A DNA stretch of 48,861 bases from Chthoniobacteraceae bacterium (GTDB lineage Bacteria > Verrucomicrobiota > Verrucomicrobiia > Chthoniobacterales > Chthoniobacteraceae), in assembly GCA_947476255.1 (NCBI GenBank), contig CANJPY010000031.1:1-48861 (forward strand), read 5' to 3'. Position numbers and translations under genes: made by a program. The number at the start of each line of letters is the position of its first letter. Position 1 is the stretch's first letter. The notes beneath the pieces are model-generated. The model saw only the letters and a program-made list of their open reading frames with translations. It was not told where the DNA came from and did no database searches. Shown one piece after another: positions 1-9,700 of this stretch.

Positions 1-89
1 CGCCTCCATCCAGCGGGTTCATTTGTGAGCAAGCGAAGGACTTCCTCCGCCTCTCCGTGCACATCCAGTTTGCTTCGTGGTCTTCCCAT
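1..89 (-). CDS. Possible transposase N-terminus (partial, runs off window)
   Basis: An open frame of 29 codons starts at an ATG at 87-89 and continues beyond base 1. The first residues read MGRPRSKLDVHGEAEEVLRL, a basic N-terminus followed by an acidic helix, similar in style to the first helix-turn-helix of IS630-type transposases. Only the N-terminus is visible and there is no catalytic motif, so the family is a guess. It lies next to an integrase and an attachment-site scar, where a mobile gene would be expected. Confidence 0.3.
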   Translation of the reverse strand, partial: MGRPRSKLDVHGEAEEVLRLLTNEPAGWR

Positions 90-436
90 CCATCGAGTCT
101 GAGGGTTCCCTTAATTTTTGCAACTCTAACCATATATTTGGTATCAGATGGCGTTTTCCCAAATTTCTCTCCCCTTTTCCGAGTTTTTGTCACGTGCCGT
201 CCCTTACTGTCCCGCGTTGACCCTTAGTGGCCCGCACTGTCCTGGTTCCGAAAAAAACTCCTCTCTGTAAGGTGATTTCCGATAGCAATCGGCAGCATCC
301 AGCTAGCCACTGCAGGATTTATATTAATTTAAGTCTTCCCGCAGGATACAGCCAGACACACTGGGAGTTTCGAACACGCGCGCGTTTTAGGCCAGGTATG
401 CGCGACGGCGTTTGTACGATTTAGGCGGCGTCTTCT
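90..436. other. Intergenic region, no supported gene
   Basis: This stretch lies between the partial frame at the left edge and the convergent 3' end of the integrase. It contains short AT-rich blocks and imperfectly repeated 'tcccg/gcccg' words near 200-240. Short open frames are present but have no recognisable composition or motif. No tRNA, terminator or promoter could be supported. Confidence 0.5.
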
Positions 437-1591
437 TTAGCGAGCGTTACTGCGAAGGCTCGGTATTTTTGAAACAGCATCCCGCAACGTCTGCTCCTCA
501 TGATGAGTGTAACGATCGTTCATCCTTGTGGATGCGTGGCCTGTCAGTTTCTGGCGTAACTCCTGAGAAACCCCAGCGTTTGCCAAAGCGGAGTTGAAGG
601 AATGCCGTAACGAGTGAAACGAAAGGCTGCTCTGTGAACGTCCGGCGCTATTTGCTTCGGCCTGCCTCAACACGCGCCCCACAATGCCGGTGCGCTCCAT
701 GATTCGTTTGAATTGCATCGAAAGCCCGCTTTTACCGGTTCCCGATTTGCCAGCGAGCGTTGTAAAAATGGGCGTTTTGCTTCCTCCCCGAGGTTGTGAG
801 CGGAGCCACTTTTGCAAGTCACCCGAGATTGGAATGGTGAGGTGACCGCCCGTTTTCGCGGCTGTGGTTCGCAAAACTCCTTCCTGTGCATCAATGGCTT
901 CCCAGCAAAGATTCGTAATATCTTTGAGGCGAAGGCCCGTGAAGTAGGCGGTTAAAATGACACCTTTCCAGTCGCCACCGGCTGTATTGCAAAGCGCCTC
1001 CACTTGAGCGGGTGTGAACACATCCTTTTCGATTTGAACGTCATTCTTCAGTGCTTCTACGCCAGTACATGGATTTACCGTGATGTAGCCGAGCTTTTGT
1101 GCCGCCGTAAATGGAGAGGACAATACCTTCCGGACGGTTTGGTTTACGGTGGAAGGGGAGTGTCCCCCCTTTGTTAAGGCATCCCGAAAGCCCCGGATGT
1201 CGCGCGCTGAAATCGCCGTCAAAGACTGCGATTGCCGATCCCCGAGGTGTGTCAGGAAATCACGGCAGACTTGCTTGTACTTTAACAGTGTTCTGGCACC
1301 TGTGGCACCGACCTTCCCAGCCAGCCATTCCTCTAGCCATTCTTTGCAGGTATGAAAGTTCAGGGGCATTCCCGTTGCCTGCTCGTGGATTTCAGAAAGC
1401 ACCCGTCGACACTGGCTTTCCACTAAACGTCCTGCCCTCCCAGCTTTCGCAGCGGTTTCCCATTCCACGGCCAGCCGTGAAGCCAAGGCGCGGTCCTTGG
1501 TCTTGGTCGATTTCTTGAGCCATCGACCTTTGGCATCCTGAAAACTGGCGAACCAATATGGGCTTTCAGGACGTTTGAGGAGGCTTGCCAT
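437..1591 (-). CDS. Tyrosine recombinase / phage-type integrase
   Basis: This 384-aa site-specific recombinase should integrate and excise a mobile element through a covalent 3'-phosphotyrosine intermediate. The N-terminal part (about residues 1-75) resembles the arm-binding region, about 80-180 is a SAM-like core-binding domain, and 190-384 is the catalytic domain. All catalytic residues are visible: R221 (TGLRLKD), K246 (AAKTGGH), H326-x-x-R329 (FHSLRH), H352 (TGHAS) and nucleophile Y361 (RYTHHE), so it looks intact. The gene starts about 90 bp from a tRNA-Gly 3'-end fragment (1683-1720), the usual arrangement of integrase and attachment site. The orientation of that fragment suggests the element it serves extends to the left of the window and does not include the BREX cassette. 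The exact subfamily is not determined. Confidence 0.93.
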   Translation of the reverse strand: MASLLKRPESPYWFASFQDAKGRWLKKSTKTKDRALASRLAVEWETAAKAGRAGRLVESQCRRVLSEIHEQATGMPLNFHTCKEWLEEWLAGKVGATGARTLLKYKQVCRDFLTHLGDRQSQSLTAISARDIRGFRDALTKGGHSPSTVNQTVRKVLSSPFTAAQKLGYITVNPCTGVEALKNDVQIEKDVFTPAQVEALCNTAGGDWKGVILTAYFTGLRLKDITNLCWEAIDAQEGVLRTTAAKTGGHLTIPISGDLQKWLRSQPRGGSKTPIFTTLAGKSGTGKSGLSMQFKRIMERTGIVGRVLRQAEANSAGRSQSSLSFHSLRHSFNSALANAGVSQELRQKLTGHASTRMNDRYTHHEEQTLRDAVSKIPSLRSNAR

Positions 1592-1682
1592 AAACTGGGA
1601 AGGAAAGTGGGAAAGTGTACAGCTATCCGAGGGAGTCCGCCATTGAATCTTATCTCTGTAAACTATTGGAGTTGAATGGCGT

Positions 1683-1720
1683 GGTTCTAGACGAGGGTTC
1701 GATTCCCTTCACCCGCTCCA
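1683..1720 (+). other. tRNA-Gly 3'-end fragment, probable att site scar
   Basis: The segment reads as the 3' part of a tRNA-Gly gene. It has the end of the anticodon arm, a T-stem GAGGG / CCCTT around the loop TTCGATT (1693-1709), the 3' acceptor strand CACCCGC, discriminator T and encoded CCA (1718-1720). It matches the 3' end of bacterial tRNA-Gly(CCC). No D-arm or 5' acceptor strand lies upstream, so it is not a functional tRNA. Integrases that target tRNA genes leave such a copy at the far end of the inserted element. The fragment points rightward, so an intact tRNA-Gly would be expected to the left, outside the window. Confidence 0.8.
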
Positions 1721-2214
1721 CTCTTTAAAATCAAAGAGTTACGCAAAAACCGAGGCGAAAACCGCTAAAGTTCAAACACAGTCACGGTTTTCCGAGCCCG
1801 TCTGTCGCCGTCTATAGGCACGTAATAAATAGGATTACCCTACCCTTGGATATTCCACCTTGGGAAGCTCAAGCTCTCGCCGCCTGCCGTCGGAACACCT
1901 ACTTCGGTTCCCTCGGCACCCCCCCAATGCATGAAGCAGGCCGAAATGGTGAATGGCATTCTCGGCCGGCGGCATGTCCTCGATACAAATAAAGGATTCA
2001 AGTCGCTTCCGGTCGACGCTTCTCCACGCGCTACGGCCCCAAATCACACAGGAGCCTCACTGCATTGTGTAGACACAGCGCGAAAATGACCGCCGGAGCT
2101 CTGCTGGCGACATTTGGAACAGCTTACAGCAGAGGCGCCGTCGTGTAACAGCGAAGCAGGCGAGCCTCCCTTGGGCGGGTTGCAGCAACGGACCTTCACG
2201 GGTGGCATCCCGGT

Positions 2215-2232
2215 ATTTGCACGGCGTTCAAA
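2215..2232 (+). repeat. 18-bp direct repeat, left copy flanking BREX
   Basis: The sequence atttgcacggcgttcaaa is identical to 21331-21348 and in the same orientation. Similarity stops on both sides of the 18 bases. The two copies bracket the entire pglW-brxHI cassette and I found no third copy in the window. It may be an attachment core or a recombination/target-site duplication. Confidence 0.8.
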
Positions 2233-2420
2233 TAAAATCGGGGCAAGGCAGCGCGCTGACTGAGATCGGGCTCCGTTATCAGTAGCCCTTCAGAAAGGTC
2301 GCTTTCCGTTGGTAAGCGGGCCAAGGAAATCCGTAAAACGGTACAGAGAGTGACACTTGTCAGCTCACCTCTCATTTTGAAGCAGGCACGGGCCACTTTC
2401 GCATTTCTCCACCCCGTGCA

Positions 2421-2449
2421 TTACCTCCGGTTTAATATGTGGATAGACT
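2421..2449 (+). promoter_or_regulatory. Candidate promoter of the BREX operon
   Basis: A possible -35 box TTACCT (2421-2426) is followed by a 17-base spacer and a possible -10 box TAGACT (2444-2449). Each box matches four of six sigma-70 consensus positions. It lies about 115 bp upstream of the pglW ATG in an AT-rich patch of otherwise GC-rich sequence. This is a weak pattern match only. Confidence 0.25.
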
Positions 2450-2564
2450 ATACCCTTTTAAACATGTAATTCATACGGCTCTCCTCCATAGCTAAGAAGG
2501 TCGCCTCGCAGCAGCTTTTTCCCGCAGCACTGCAAGTCGATTTCGCCGCGAATCCTGCCACCCC

Positions 2565-5500
2565 ATGTCCACCCAAAGCCGCACGCCATCCAATTGGATC
2601 GCCGTTACCGACTCCCAGTTCCCGTGGGAAGACGAGGCCCTGCGCTTTATCCGCGACAAATTCCCGCCGGGCGCGGATTACCACGCCTGGTCGAACTTCG
2701 AATTCCTTGCCTCCGACGGGTCCATCAACGAGGTCGATCTTCTCGTAGCCTCCCCTTGGGGCATTTTCCTGGTTGAGATTAAGAGCCGCCCCGGCTGTCT
2801 CTCCGGCGATCAGGCCGTCTGGAGCTGGACCTCGTCCGAGGGACGCCGCCACACGGTCGACAACCCTCTCCTGCTCACCAACCGCAAGGCCAAGCGCCTC
2901 AAGAGCAGCCTCGCTTCGCAGCCCGCCCTCAGGCGGTTCAAGCCGCCCTTCATCCAGCCCCTCGTCTTCTGCTCGGCTGAAACCCTCGACATCCGCCTCG
3001 CCGAGGATGCCCGCAATCTCGTCGCCTTCCGTGACGACGCCTTTCCGGGAAAGCCCGGCATCCGCGGCGCCCTCTTCCGCCGGGAATGTCCCGGCTTGCA
3101 GAGAGCCTCCGAACGCCTCGTCGACGCCCCCACGCTGAAGTCCTTCGCACAAGCCATGGCCGATGCCGGTCTCCGTCGCAAAAAACGCCGTGTCGCCGAC
3201 TTTGAACTGGACCAACTCCGCTACGAAAGCCCGGCGGGCCTGTTCCAGGACTGGGTCGCTCATCACACCACCGAAAAGGCCACCCGACGCCTCATCCGGA
3301 TCTACCTGCGCGACAGCCGCACGCAGGATATTGAACGCCGCGCCATTTCCGACATGGCTCTCCGAGAATACCGCGTCCTCGAGCGGCTCACCCACGCCCA
3401 CATCCTCAAGGCCCTCAACCCCGCGGAGTCTGATCTCGGCCCAGCCATCATCTTCGGCTTCGATCCCACAGCGCAAAGGCTCGACCACTTCCTGTCCGAA
3501 AACGCTGCCACCCTCGACGTCTCCCAGCGCTTCGAAATGTTGCGTCAAATCGCGGATGCCGTCCGGTACGCCCACGACAAGAAAGTGCTCCACCGCAGCC
3601 TCTCGCCCCACAGTATTTTCGTGCTCCGCGACCGCGACGGGCGCCCCAAGGTCCAGATCTACAACTGGCAAACCGCCACTAAAGTCACCGACGGCAGCTT
3701 CAGCGGACTCACCAACCTCACCCTCACCCAGCACGGCGCGGAGATGGTGGATGACCCGACCCGCGTCTATCTCGCCCCCGAATCCTTCACCTCGGACGCG
3801 GTGCCTTCCGAGAACGAGGACGTCTTTTCCCTCGGTGCTCTGGCCTATTTGATTTTTGGCAACCAGCCTCCCGCTTCCGATGCGGCGGAGCTGCTCCAAA
3901 AACTCCGCGACAGCGCCACCCGCTCGCTCGACCTGCGGCAGATCGCTGACGGAGTTCCCGATTCCATCGCGGATCTAGTCCGTTTGAGCGCTCGGTCCTC
4001 GCCCGCAGAACGCTGTTCCGTCGCCGATTTTGTCGAGCACCTCGATATCATTCTCGAGGAACTCACCCGCCCCGCCCACGAAGTCACCGACCCGCGCGAG
4101 GCCGATAAAGGCGACATCCTTTCCAACGGCTACGTCGTCGAGAGGGTGCTAGGCCGCGGTGCCAGCGCCATTGCGCTTCTGGTCCACAAGGGGGAGGAAC
4201 GCCGCGTCTTGAAGGTGGCCAGGGAGCACGGGTTTAACCAACGACTCCGCGACGAATTCGCACTCCTCAAGCAGCTCAACTTCCCGAATATCGTTCAGGT
4301 CTATGAACCATGCGAGTTTCCCAACGTGTTTGGGTTCACCGTCGAGTTGGCAGGTGAACGCACGCTTGCCCGTTCGTTGAAGGAAGACGGGACACCCGGC
4401 CTCGAACTTCTCCAACGTTACGGAGAGGAGTTGCTCCACACCGTCCAGCATCTCGACGAGGAAGGCGTGTTTCACCGCGACATCAAACCCGAGAACATCG
4501 GGATCTCGGAAGCCGCTCCGAAGACACGCAAACGCCTTCGGCTTTTTGACTTTTCCCTCGCCGCAGTGCCCCCCACAGAAATCCGGGTCGGCACCTTGGA
4601 ATACCTCGACCCTTTTTTGGAAGAGCGCAAGGCCCGCCGCTACGACCTGAGTGCCGAACTGTATGCCGTTGCCGTGACCCTTCACGAAATGGCGACCGGA
4701 GCGCGTCCAGTTTGGACAAGCGGCCACCCGCTGGCCTCCAAGGACGAGGAGATCACCGTCCGCTCAGAACTCTTCGAGCCGGATTTGCGGGAAAAATTTA
4801 CCGCGTTTTTCAGCCGGGCGTTCCGACGGGATTACCGGCAGCGCTTTGACAATACCGCGGAAATGCTCCGCTCCTGGACCGGATTGTTCGAGACCGTCCA
4901 TCTCCCCTCCATTCACTCAGAACACACCACTGAAGAAGGAAGGGAACGCGCCTCCTCCGAGCACCTGCTCGAAACTGCCACGCCCCAGACACAGCTCACC
5001 TTCCTCGGGCTCAGCACCCGGCTCATGAACTTCCTCGAACGCCAGGGGATCGCCACCGTCACCGATTTGCTGGGATTCCGTTTTGGCAAGTTTGAGAAGT
5101 TTGTCGGGTTTGGCCGCAAGTCCCAGCTGGAGCTGATCCAGGTGCACGCGCGCCTGCGCCAAAAGTTCCCCTCCATTGAGGCCAACGGCGCCACCACGGC
5201 CGCCTCCACCGGGGAAGAGACTCCCGCCAACTCCCCCGCTCCCGATACCTTGGAAGCAGCCGCCCGGGACGCTCTTTTCCTGAAAAAAGGACGGGCCAAC
5301 ACCGAACGTGACGTTCTCCAGCCCTTTCTCGGTGCCACGGAAGCTGCGGACGAAGATCCGCTTCTGTGGCCCGGACAATCCGATCTCGCCCACCGGGTCA
5401 AAGTCACCCAGGGCCGGATCGGCCAGATCGTCTCTGCCGCACGCACCCGCTGGGGCAAATCGCCCGCTCTGGGAAATCTGCGCGACACTCTCCACGAAGT

Positions 5501-6788
5501 ACTCCTCGCCCGCGGCGGCGTCATGGGTCACCGCGAACTCGTCGCTCATGTTGTCGCCTCCCGGCCCTCTTCCTCGGAGGAGTCCGAGCGCACGAGGCTC
5601 GCCGGCGCAGCCGTTCGAGCTGCCTTGGAGGCGGAACGCATTACAGAGGAACCCCGGTTCTCAGACTACCGCACGGGCGACCGGATCTTCCTAGCTGTCC
5701 ATCCTACACTCAAGGGGTACGCCTCGCAGTTGGGCAAAGTCGCCGATCGACTCACCGAGGAGGACTCTCTGCCCGCCCCCTCCCGCGTGGTGGAAGAACT
5801 CCGCGCCATCTCGTTCCCTGCCGACATCCCGGACCTGCAGCCTCCGAACGAAGCCCGTCTGCGCCAGTTGGCCGTGGCGGCCTCCACCCGGGCGGACCTT
5901 TCTTCCCGCGGCGAGATTTATCCCGTCGGCCTCGACGCCCACCGCGCCGTCCAGCTTTCCCGGAACGCCCTCTGTGGCGAGGAACTCTCCTGCGAGGAAA
6001 TCTCCCGCCGTCTGAAGGCGCGTTTTCCAAAGTGCGCCGAACTTCCCAAGCGCCCCACGCTCGACGCACTCCTCGCCGAAGTCGGTCTCGATTGGAACCC
6101 AACCGCCGCCGGAGGCGTGGGCGCCTACCGCACCAAACAGTCCGAGACCAGTCTGCCCACCTATTCGCTCGGGTCGCGCATGACCACGCGCAGCACCAGC
6201 CGGATGTTCGTGGCCACGGATCCCGACCTCGTGGAGGCCGTGCAGATCGAAGAACGCCTCCAGCTCAGCCGAAGGGATGGCGGCTACCTCGTCCTTACCG
6301 TCCGCCCCTCCCACCTCGACCGCGCCCGCGAAGAACTCGAAGCCCGCTTCGAACTCGAGAGCCGCGATCTCGACGCGCTCTTCCTCGACGCCCTTCGGAC
6401 CGAGGCCGACCGACTCGGGGCCAAGTGGGACGTCGTCCTCGCAGCCGATGCCGCGGAGCGTGGTTCAGTCGCCTGGAGCCGCCTTCAGCAGTTGGTGGAC
6501 AGGGCGCTGCCTGCCATCGAAACCTCCCTCCGTTCGGCGGCCAAAACGCAGCTCGTCCTCTATCCCGGCCTCCTCGCACGCTACGGGCGCATGGGGCTCA
6601 TCCATACCTTGGCAGCGGACATCGGCCGCCCTGGCGGACCCCGCGGTCTCTGGATTCTCGCGCCGGAAGACGGCCAAAACCCGCTTCCCACCATCGCCGG
6701 ACAGCCCATCCCCATCATCAACGCCGCCCATCATACCCGGCTCACCGAACACTGGCTGCGCAACACCCACCGCGCCGCACACGCCTGA
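2565..6788 (+). CDS. pglW: PglW: BREX type 2 NERD-domain serine/threonine kinase
   Basis: This 1407-aa protein is the signature kinase of type 2 BREX (phage growth limitation). Residues about 20-130 form a NERD nuclease-related domain with D58 and E71-x-K73. Two protein-kinase-like domains follow. The first (about 250-510) has HRS (343-345) instead of HRD and YNW instead of DFG, so it is probably a pseudokinase. The second (about 520-800) looks active, with a glycine loop GRGAS (530-534), K550, HRDIKPEN (D639) and DFS (D662). Around 825-875 a helix-hairpin-helix resembles the RNA polymerase alpha C-terminal domain, followed by winged-helix-like segments. The ATG follows no other gene and opens the operon. 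pglX starts 8 bp after its stop. In the Streptomyces Pgl system PglW is an autophosphorylating kinase; its role here is inferred from that family. Confidence 0.93.
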   Translation: MSTQSRTPSNWIAVTDSQFPWEDEALRFIRDKFPPGADYHAWSNFEFLASDGSINEVDLLVASPWGIFLVEIKSRPGCLSGDQAVWSWTSSEGRRHTVDNPLLLTNRKAKRLKSSLASQPALRRFKPPFIQPLVFCSAETLDIRLAEDARNLVAFRDDAFPGKPGIRGALFRRECPGLQRASERLVDAPTLKSFAQAMADAGLRRKKRRVADFELDQLRYESPAGLFQDWVAHHTTEKATRRLIRIYLRDSRTQDIERRAISDMALREYRVLERLTHAHILKALNPAESDLGPAIIFGFDPTAQRLDHFLSENAATLDVSQRFEMLRQIADAVRYAHDKKVLHRSLSPHSIFVLRDRDGRPKVQIYNWQTATKVTDGSFSGLTNLTLTQHGAEMVDDPTRVYLAPESFTSDAVPSENEDVFSLGALAYLIFGNQPPASDAAELLQKLRDSATRSLDLRQIADGVPDSIADLVRLSARSSPAERCSVADFVEHLDIILEELTRPAHEVTDPREADKGDILSNGYVVERVLGRGASAIALLVHKGEERRVLKVAREHGFNQRLRDEFALLKQLNFPNIVQVYEPCEFPNVFGFTVELAGERTLARSLKEDGTPGLELLQRYGEELLHTVQHLDEEGVFHRDIKPENIGISEAAPKTRKRLRLFDFSLAAVPPTEIRVGTLEYLDPFLEERKARRYDLSAELYAVAVTLHEMATGARPVWTSGHPLASKDEEITVRSELFEPDLREKFTAFFSRAFRRDYRQRFDNTAEMLRSWTGLFETVHLPSIHSEHTTEEGRERASSEHLLETATPQTQLTFLGLSTRLMNFLERQGIATVTDLLGFRFGKFEKFVGFGRKSQLELIQVHARLRQKFPSIEANGATTAASTGEETPANSPAPDTLEAAARDALFLKKGRANTERDVLQPFLGATEAADEDPLLWPGQSDLAHRVKVTQGRIGQIVSAARTRWGKSPALGNLRDTLHEVLLARGGVMGHRELVAHVVASRPSSSEESERTRLAGAAVRAALEAERITEEPRFSDYRTGDRIFLAVHPTLKGYASQLGKVADRLTEEDSLPAPSRVVEELRAISFPADIPDLQPPNEARLRQLAVAASTRADLSSRGEIYPVGLDAHRAVQLSRNALCGEELSCEEISRRLKARFPKCAELPKRPTLDALLAEVGLDWNPTAAGGVGAYRTKQSETSLPTYSLGSRMTTRSTSRMFVATDPDLVEAVQIEERLQLSRRDGGYLVLTVRPSHLDRAREELEARFELESRDLDALFLDALRTEADRLGAKWDVVLAADAAERGSVAWSRLQQLVDRALPAIETSLRSAAKTQLVLYPGLLARYGRMGLIHTLAADIGRPGGPRGLWILAPEDGQNPLPTIAGQPIPIINAAHHTRLTEHWLRNTHRAAHA

Positions 6789-6796
6789 TTTTTCCC

Positions 6797-9700
6797 GTGA
6801 TCGACTCCGACCGCCTCCTCTCCGACCTCCAAGCCCGCGTCACCCAACTCCGGGACGATCTCCGCGCCCGCTGCGACGCCGACCCCGCCGCACACGCCCC
6901 ACTCCTGGCCCGTTACGAAGCGGCCAAAACCTCCGGCCGCACAGCCGCCACCTACAACGCCTGGCGCGAAGACGAACTCGACCAGATCGCCGTCGCCTGG
7001 GTGCTGGCCACCGTCTTTGTCCGTTTCCTCGAAGACAACGCACTCGTGGACACCTGCGCACTCGCGGGGCCTGACCGCGCGGGATTACGCCGCGCGTGGG
7101 ACTCCCACGAACTGTTTTTTCAACAGAACCCGCTCTCGACGGAACGCGAGTATCTGCTCCGGATTTTTGAGGACACCGCAAAGCTGCCCGGAATGGCCGC
7201 CCTCCTGGACCGCCGCCACAACCCCCTCTGGACCCTGGCGCCTTCGGGCGATGCCGCAAAGGCCCTCATCGACTTCTGGCGCCGCGACAATCCCGAAACC
7301 GGCCATCCGCTTCACGACTTTTTGGATCCGGACTGGAACACGCGTTTCCTCGGGGACCTCTACCAAGACCTCTCCGCGATGGCCCGCAAACGGTTTGCCC
7401 TGCTGCAAACCCCCGATTTTGTGGAGTCCTTCATTCTGGACCGCACCCTGACACCGGCGATCGAGACGTTCGGGTTTCGGACGGTGCGCATGATCGATCC
7501 GACATGCGGCTCCGGGCACTTTCTGCTGGGCGGCTTTGCGCGCCTCCATTCGCTCTGGCTGGAGGCTGAACCCGACGCCGTTCCTGCCAAACTCGCACAG
7601 AACGCCCTCGATGCGGTGTTCGGCGTCGATCTGAACCCGAATGTCGTGGCCATCGCCCGGTTCCGGTTGTTGCTCGCCGCGCTCCGGGTCTCGGGGACGC
7701 GCCAGTTGCGGCACGCGCCGGATTTTAAGATCCACGTGACCACCGGTGACTCGCTGCTGCACGGGGCCCGGTTTGATGAACAGGGGAAGCCGTATTTTAC
7801 GGAGCGTCAGACCATGTTTGAAGGCACCCACGAGGAGTTTCAGGATGAACTCAAGCACCACTACGAGGTGGAAGACAACGCGGCGCTCAAGCGCATCCTC
7901 GGCCAGCAATACCACGCCGTCGTAGGCAACCCGCCATACATCACTGTGAAGGACAAGGCTCTCAGTGAGCTGTACCGGAACCGATATGCATCCTGTCACA
8001 GGCAGTATGCTTTGTCGGTACCGTTTATGGAGCGGTTCTTTGATCTCGCACTCAAGGGTGATGGCCCCCCGGCGCGGTCTGCGGGGTTCGTGGGGCAGAT
8101 CACGGCGGACTCCTTCATGAAGCGCGAGTTTGGAAAAAAACTGATCGAGGAATATCTCCCGCGCTTGGACCTCACGCATGTGATCCACACCTCGGGTGCC
8201 TACATCCCCGGACACGGCACACCCACGGTCATTCTTTTTGGAAAAAACCAACCGCCCGCGAGTGACAATATCCGGACGGTGCTGGGCATCCGCGGCGAAC
8301 CATCCACGCCCGCCGATCCCGCACTGGGTGTAGTATGGCAGGCTATTCTCCGGCAGGTGGACCAGGGAGAAAGCCAGAGCGAATGGATGAGTTCAGCCGA
8401 CTCCGAGCGGGCGAAGTTCTACCAGCATCCTTGGAGTATTGGCGGCGGCGGTGCGACGGAGTTGAAGGAAATTATTGAAATCGATTGTGAGCGAACGCTC
8501 GTAATTGAGTCAGAAGCACCAATCGGTAGGGCTGTCCGTATTGGGGAGGAGGAAGTGTTTATTTTTGATGCTGTGCGGCTCAATCATGCCGAAGTTTCAA
8601 AGGCACAGTTTCGACAGTATCTTGTCGGAGAGGTCGTTCGTGACTGGGTTAGCTCCCCTGAAACGTGGGTTTGGTATCCATATTGTGGGGAATCGCAAAA
8701 GTCTGAAGTCTTGGAGAGATTGTGGTTTTGGCGTGCGACTCTTGAAAACCGCACAACTTTTGGGGGGAAAATTAGGGATGTAAGTTCTCATTGGGCTGTA
8801 TATCAACAACATACGGCTTCTGCCTACAGAACGCCGCTTTCCATAGCCTTCGCCGAAGTCGCCACGCACAACCACTTCGTCCTCGACCGGGGCGGCAAGG
8901 TGTTCAAGCAAACCGCGCCAGTCATCAAGCTGAAGCCCGAGGCCACGGAGGAAGATCATCTCCGGTTGCTCGGCGTCCTCAACAGCTCCACGGCTTGTTT
9001 TTGGCTGAAGCAGGTGTGTCACAATAAGGGCGACTCGACGGACCAGCATGGTGCTCGCACGACTGGAGATGTGGCGTTCAACACATTTGCATTCAACTCT
9101 ACCCAGATTGCCAATCTTCCGCTCCCCGCTCGCCACCCGATCCAGCTCGCAACCTCGATTGTTCACGCCGCTGACTCTTTGCAGGCCCTCTCCCCCGCTG
9201 CGGTGCTCGCGAATTGGACCTCCGGCGACCTGAAGGCGCAGCTCGGGCATGAGCGGGAGGCTGCCGCATTGGAGCGGCGCCGGATGATCGCCTGGCAGGA
9301 GGAACTGGACTGGCAGGTATACGAGGCGTTCAGCCTGGTTGCGGCCGTGGACGCCTTGAGTGTGCCGGAGGAGACGGCGGTGGAGTCCATCCCGCCGGAG
9401 GGTATCGCGCTGGGGGAACGGGCGTTTGAGATCGTTCTGGCACGGCGGATGGCGGCCGGAGAGGTGACGACCACCTGGTTTACCCGACACGGTTCGACGC
9501 CGATTACCGAAGTGCCGGGCCACTGGCCGGCGGCGTACCGTGAGCGCATGGAGCGCCGGATTGCGAGGATCGAAAGCGACCCGAACATCCGGCTCATCGA
9601 GCAACCCGAATACAAACGGCGTTGGAACACCGAACCGTGGGACGAACAGTTTCAAAAAGCGGCCAAGGACTGGCTGCTGGCCCGGTTGGAAGGCTACTTC

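Larger units (their letters stand above)
1722..2564. other. Non-coding junction between attachment site and BREX operon
   Basis: About 840 bp separate the tRNA fragment from pglW. Short open frames occur (for example 1835-2047 and 2196-2396 on the minus strand), but none has recognisable domains or a convincing start. The stretch contains the left copy of the 18-bp repeat that brackets the BREX cassette (2215-2232) and presumably the operon promoter close to pglW. It probably holds remnants of earlier insertions. Confidence 0.5.

Noticed and set aside
1683..1720. Functional tRNA-Gly gene
   Set aside because: Only the 3' part is present; no 5' acceptor strand or D-arm upstream.
2448..3899. 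483-aa open frame antisense to pglW
   Set aside because: Low-complexity Gly/Glu/Val-rich shadow of a GC-rich gene with no domain.
5366..6796. N-terminal extension of pglX giving a 1746-aa protein
   Set aside because: It runs in another frame over pglW and is an Arg/Pro-rich shadow. The GTG at 6797, just after the pglW stop, fits family length.
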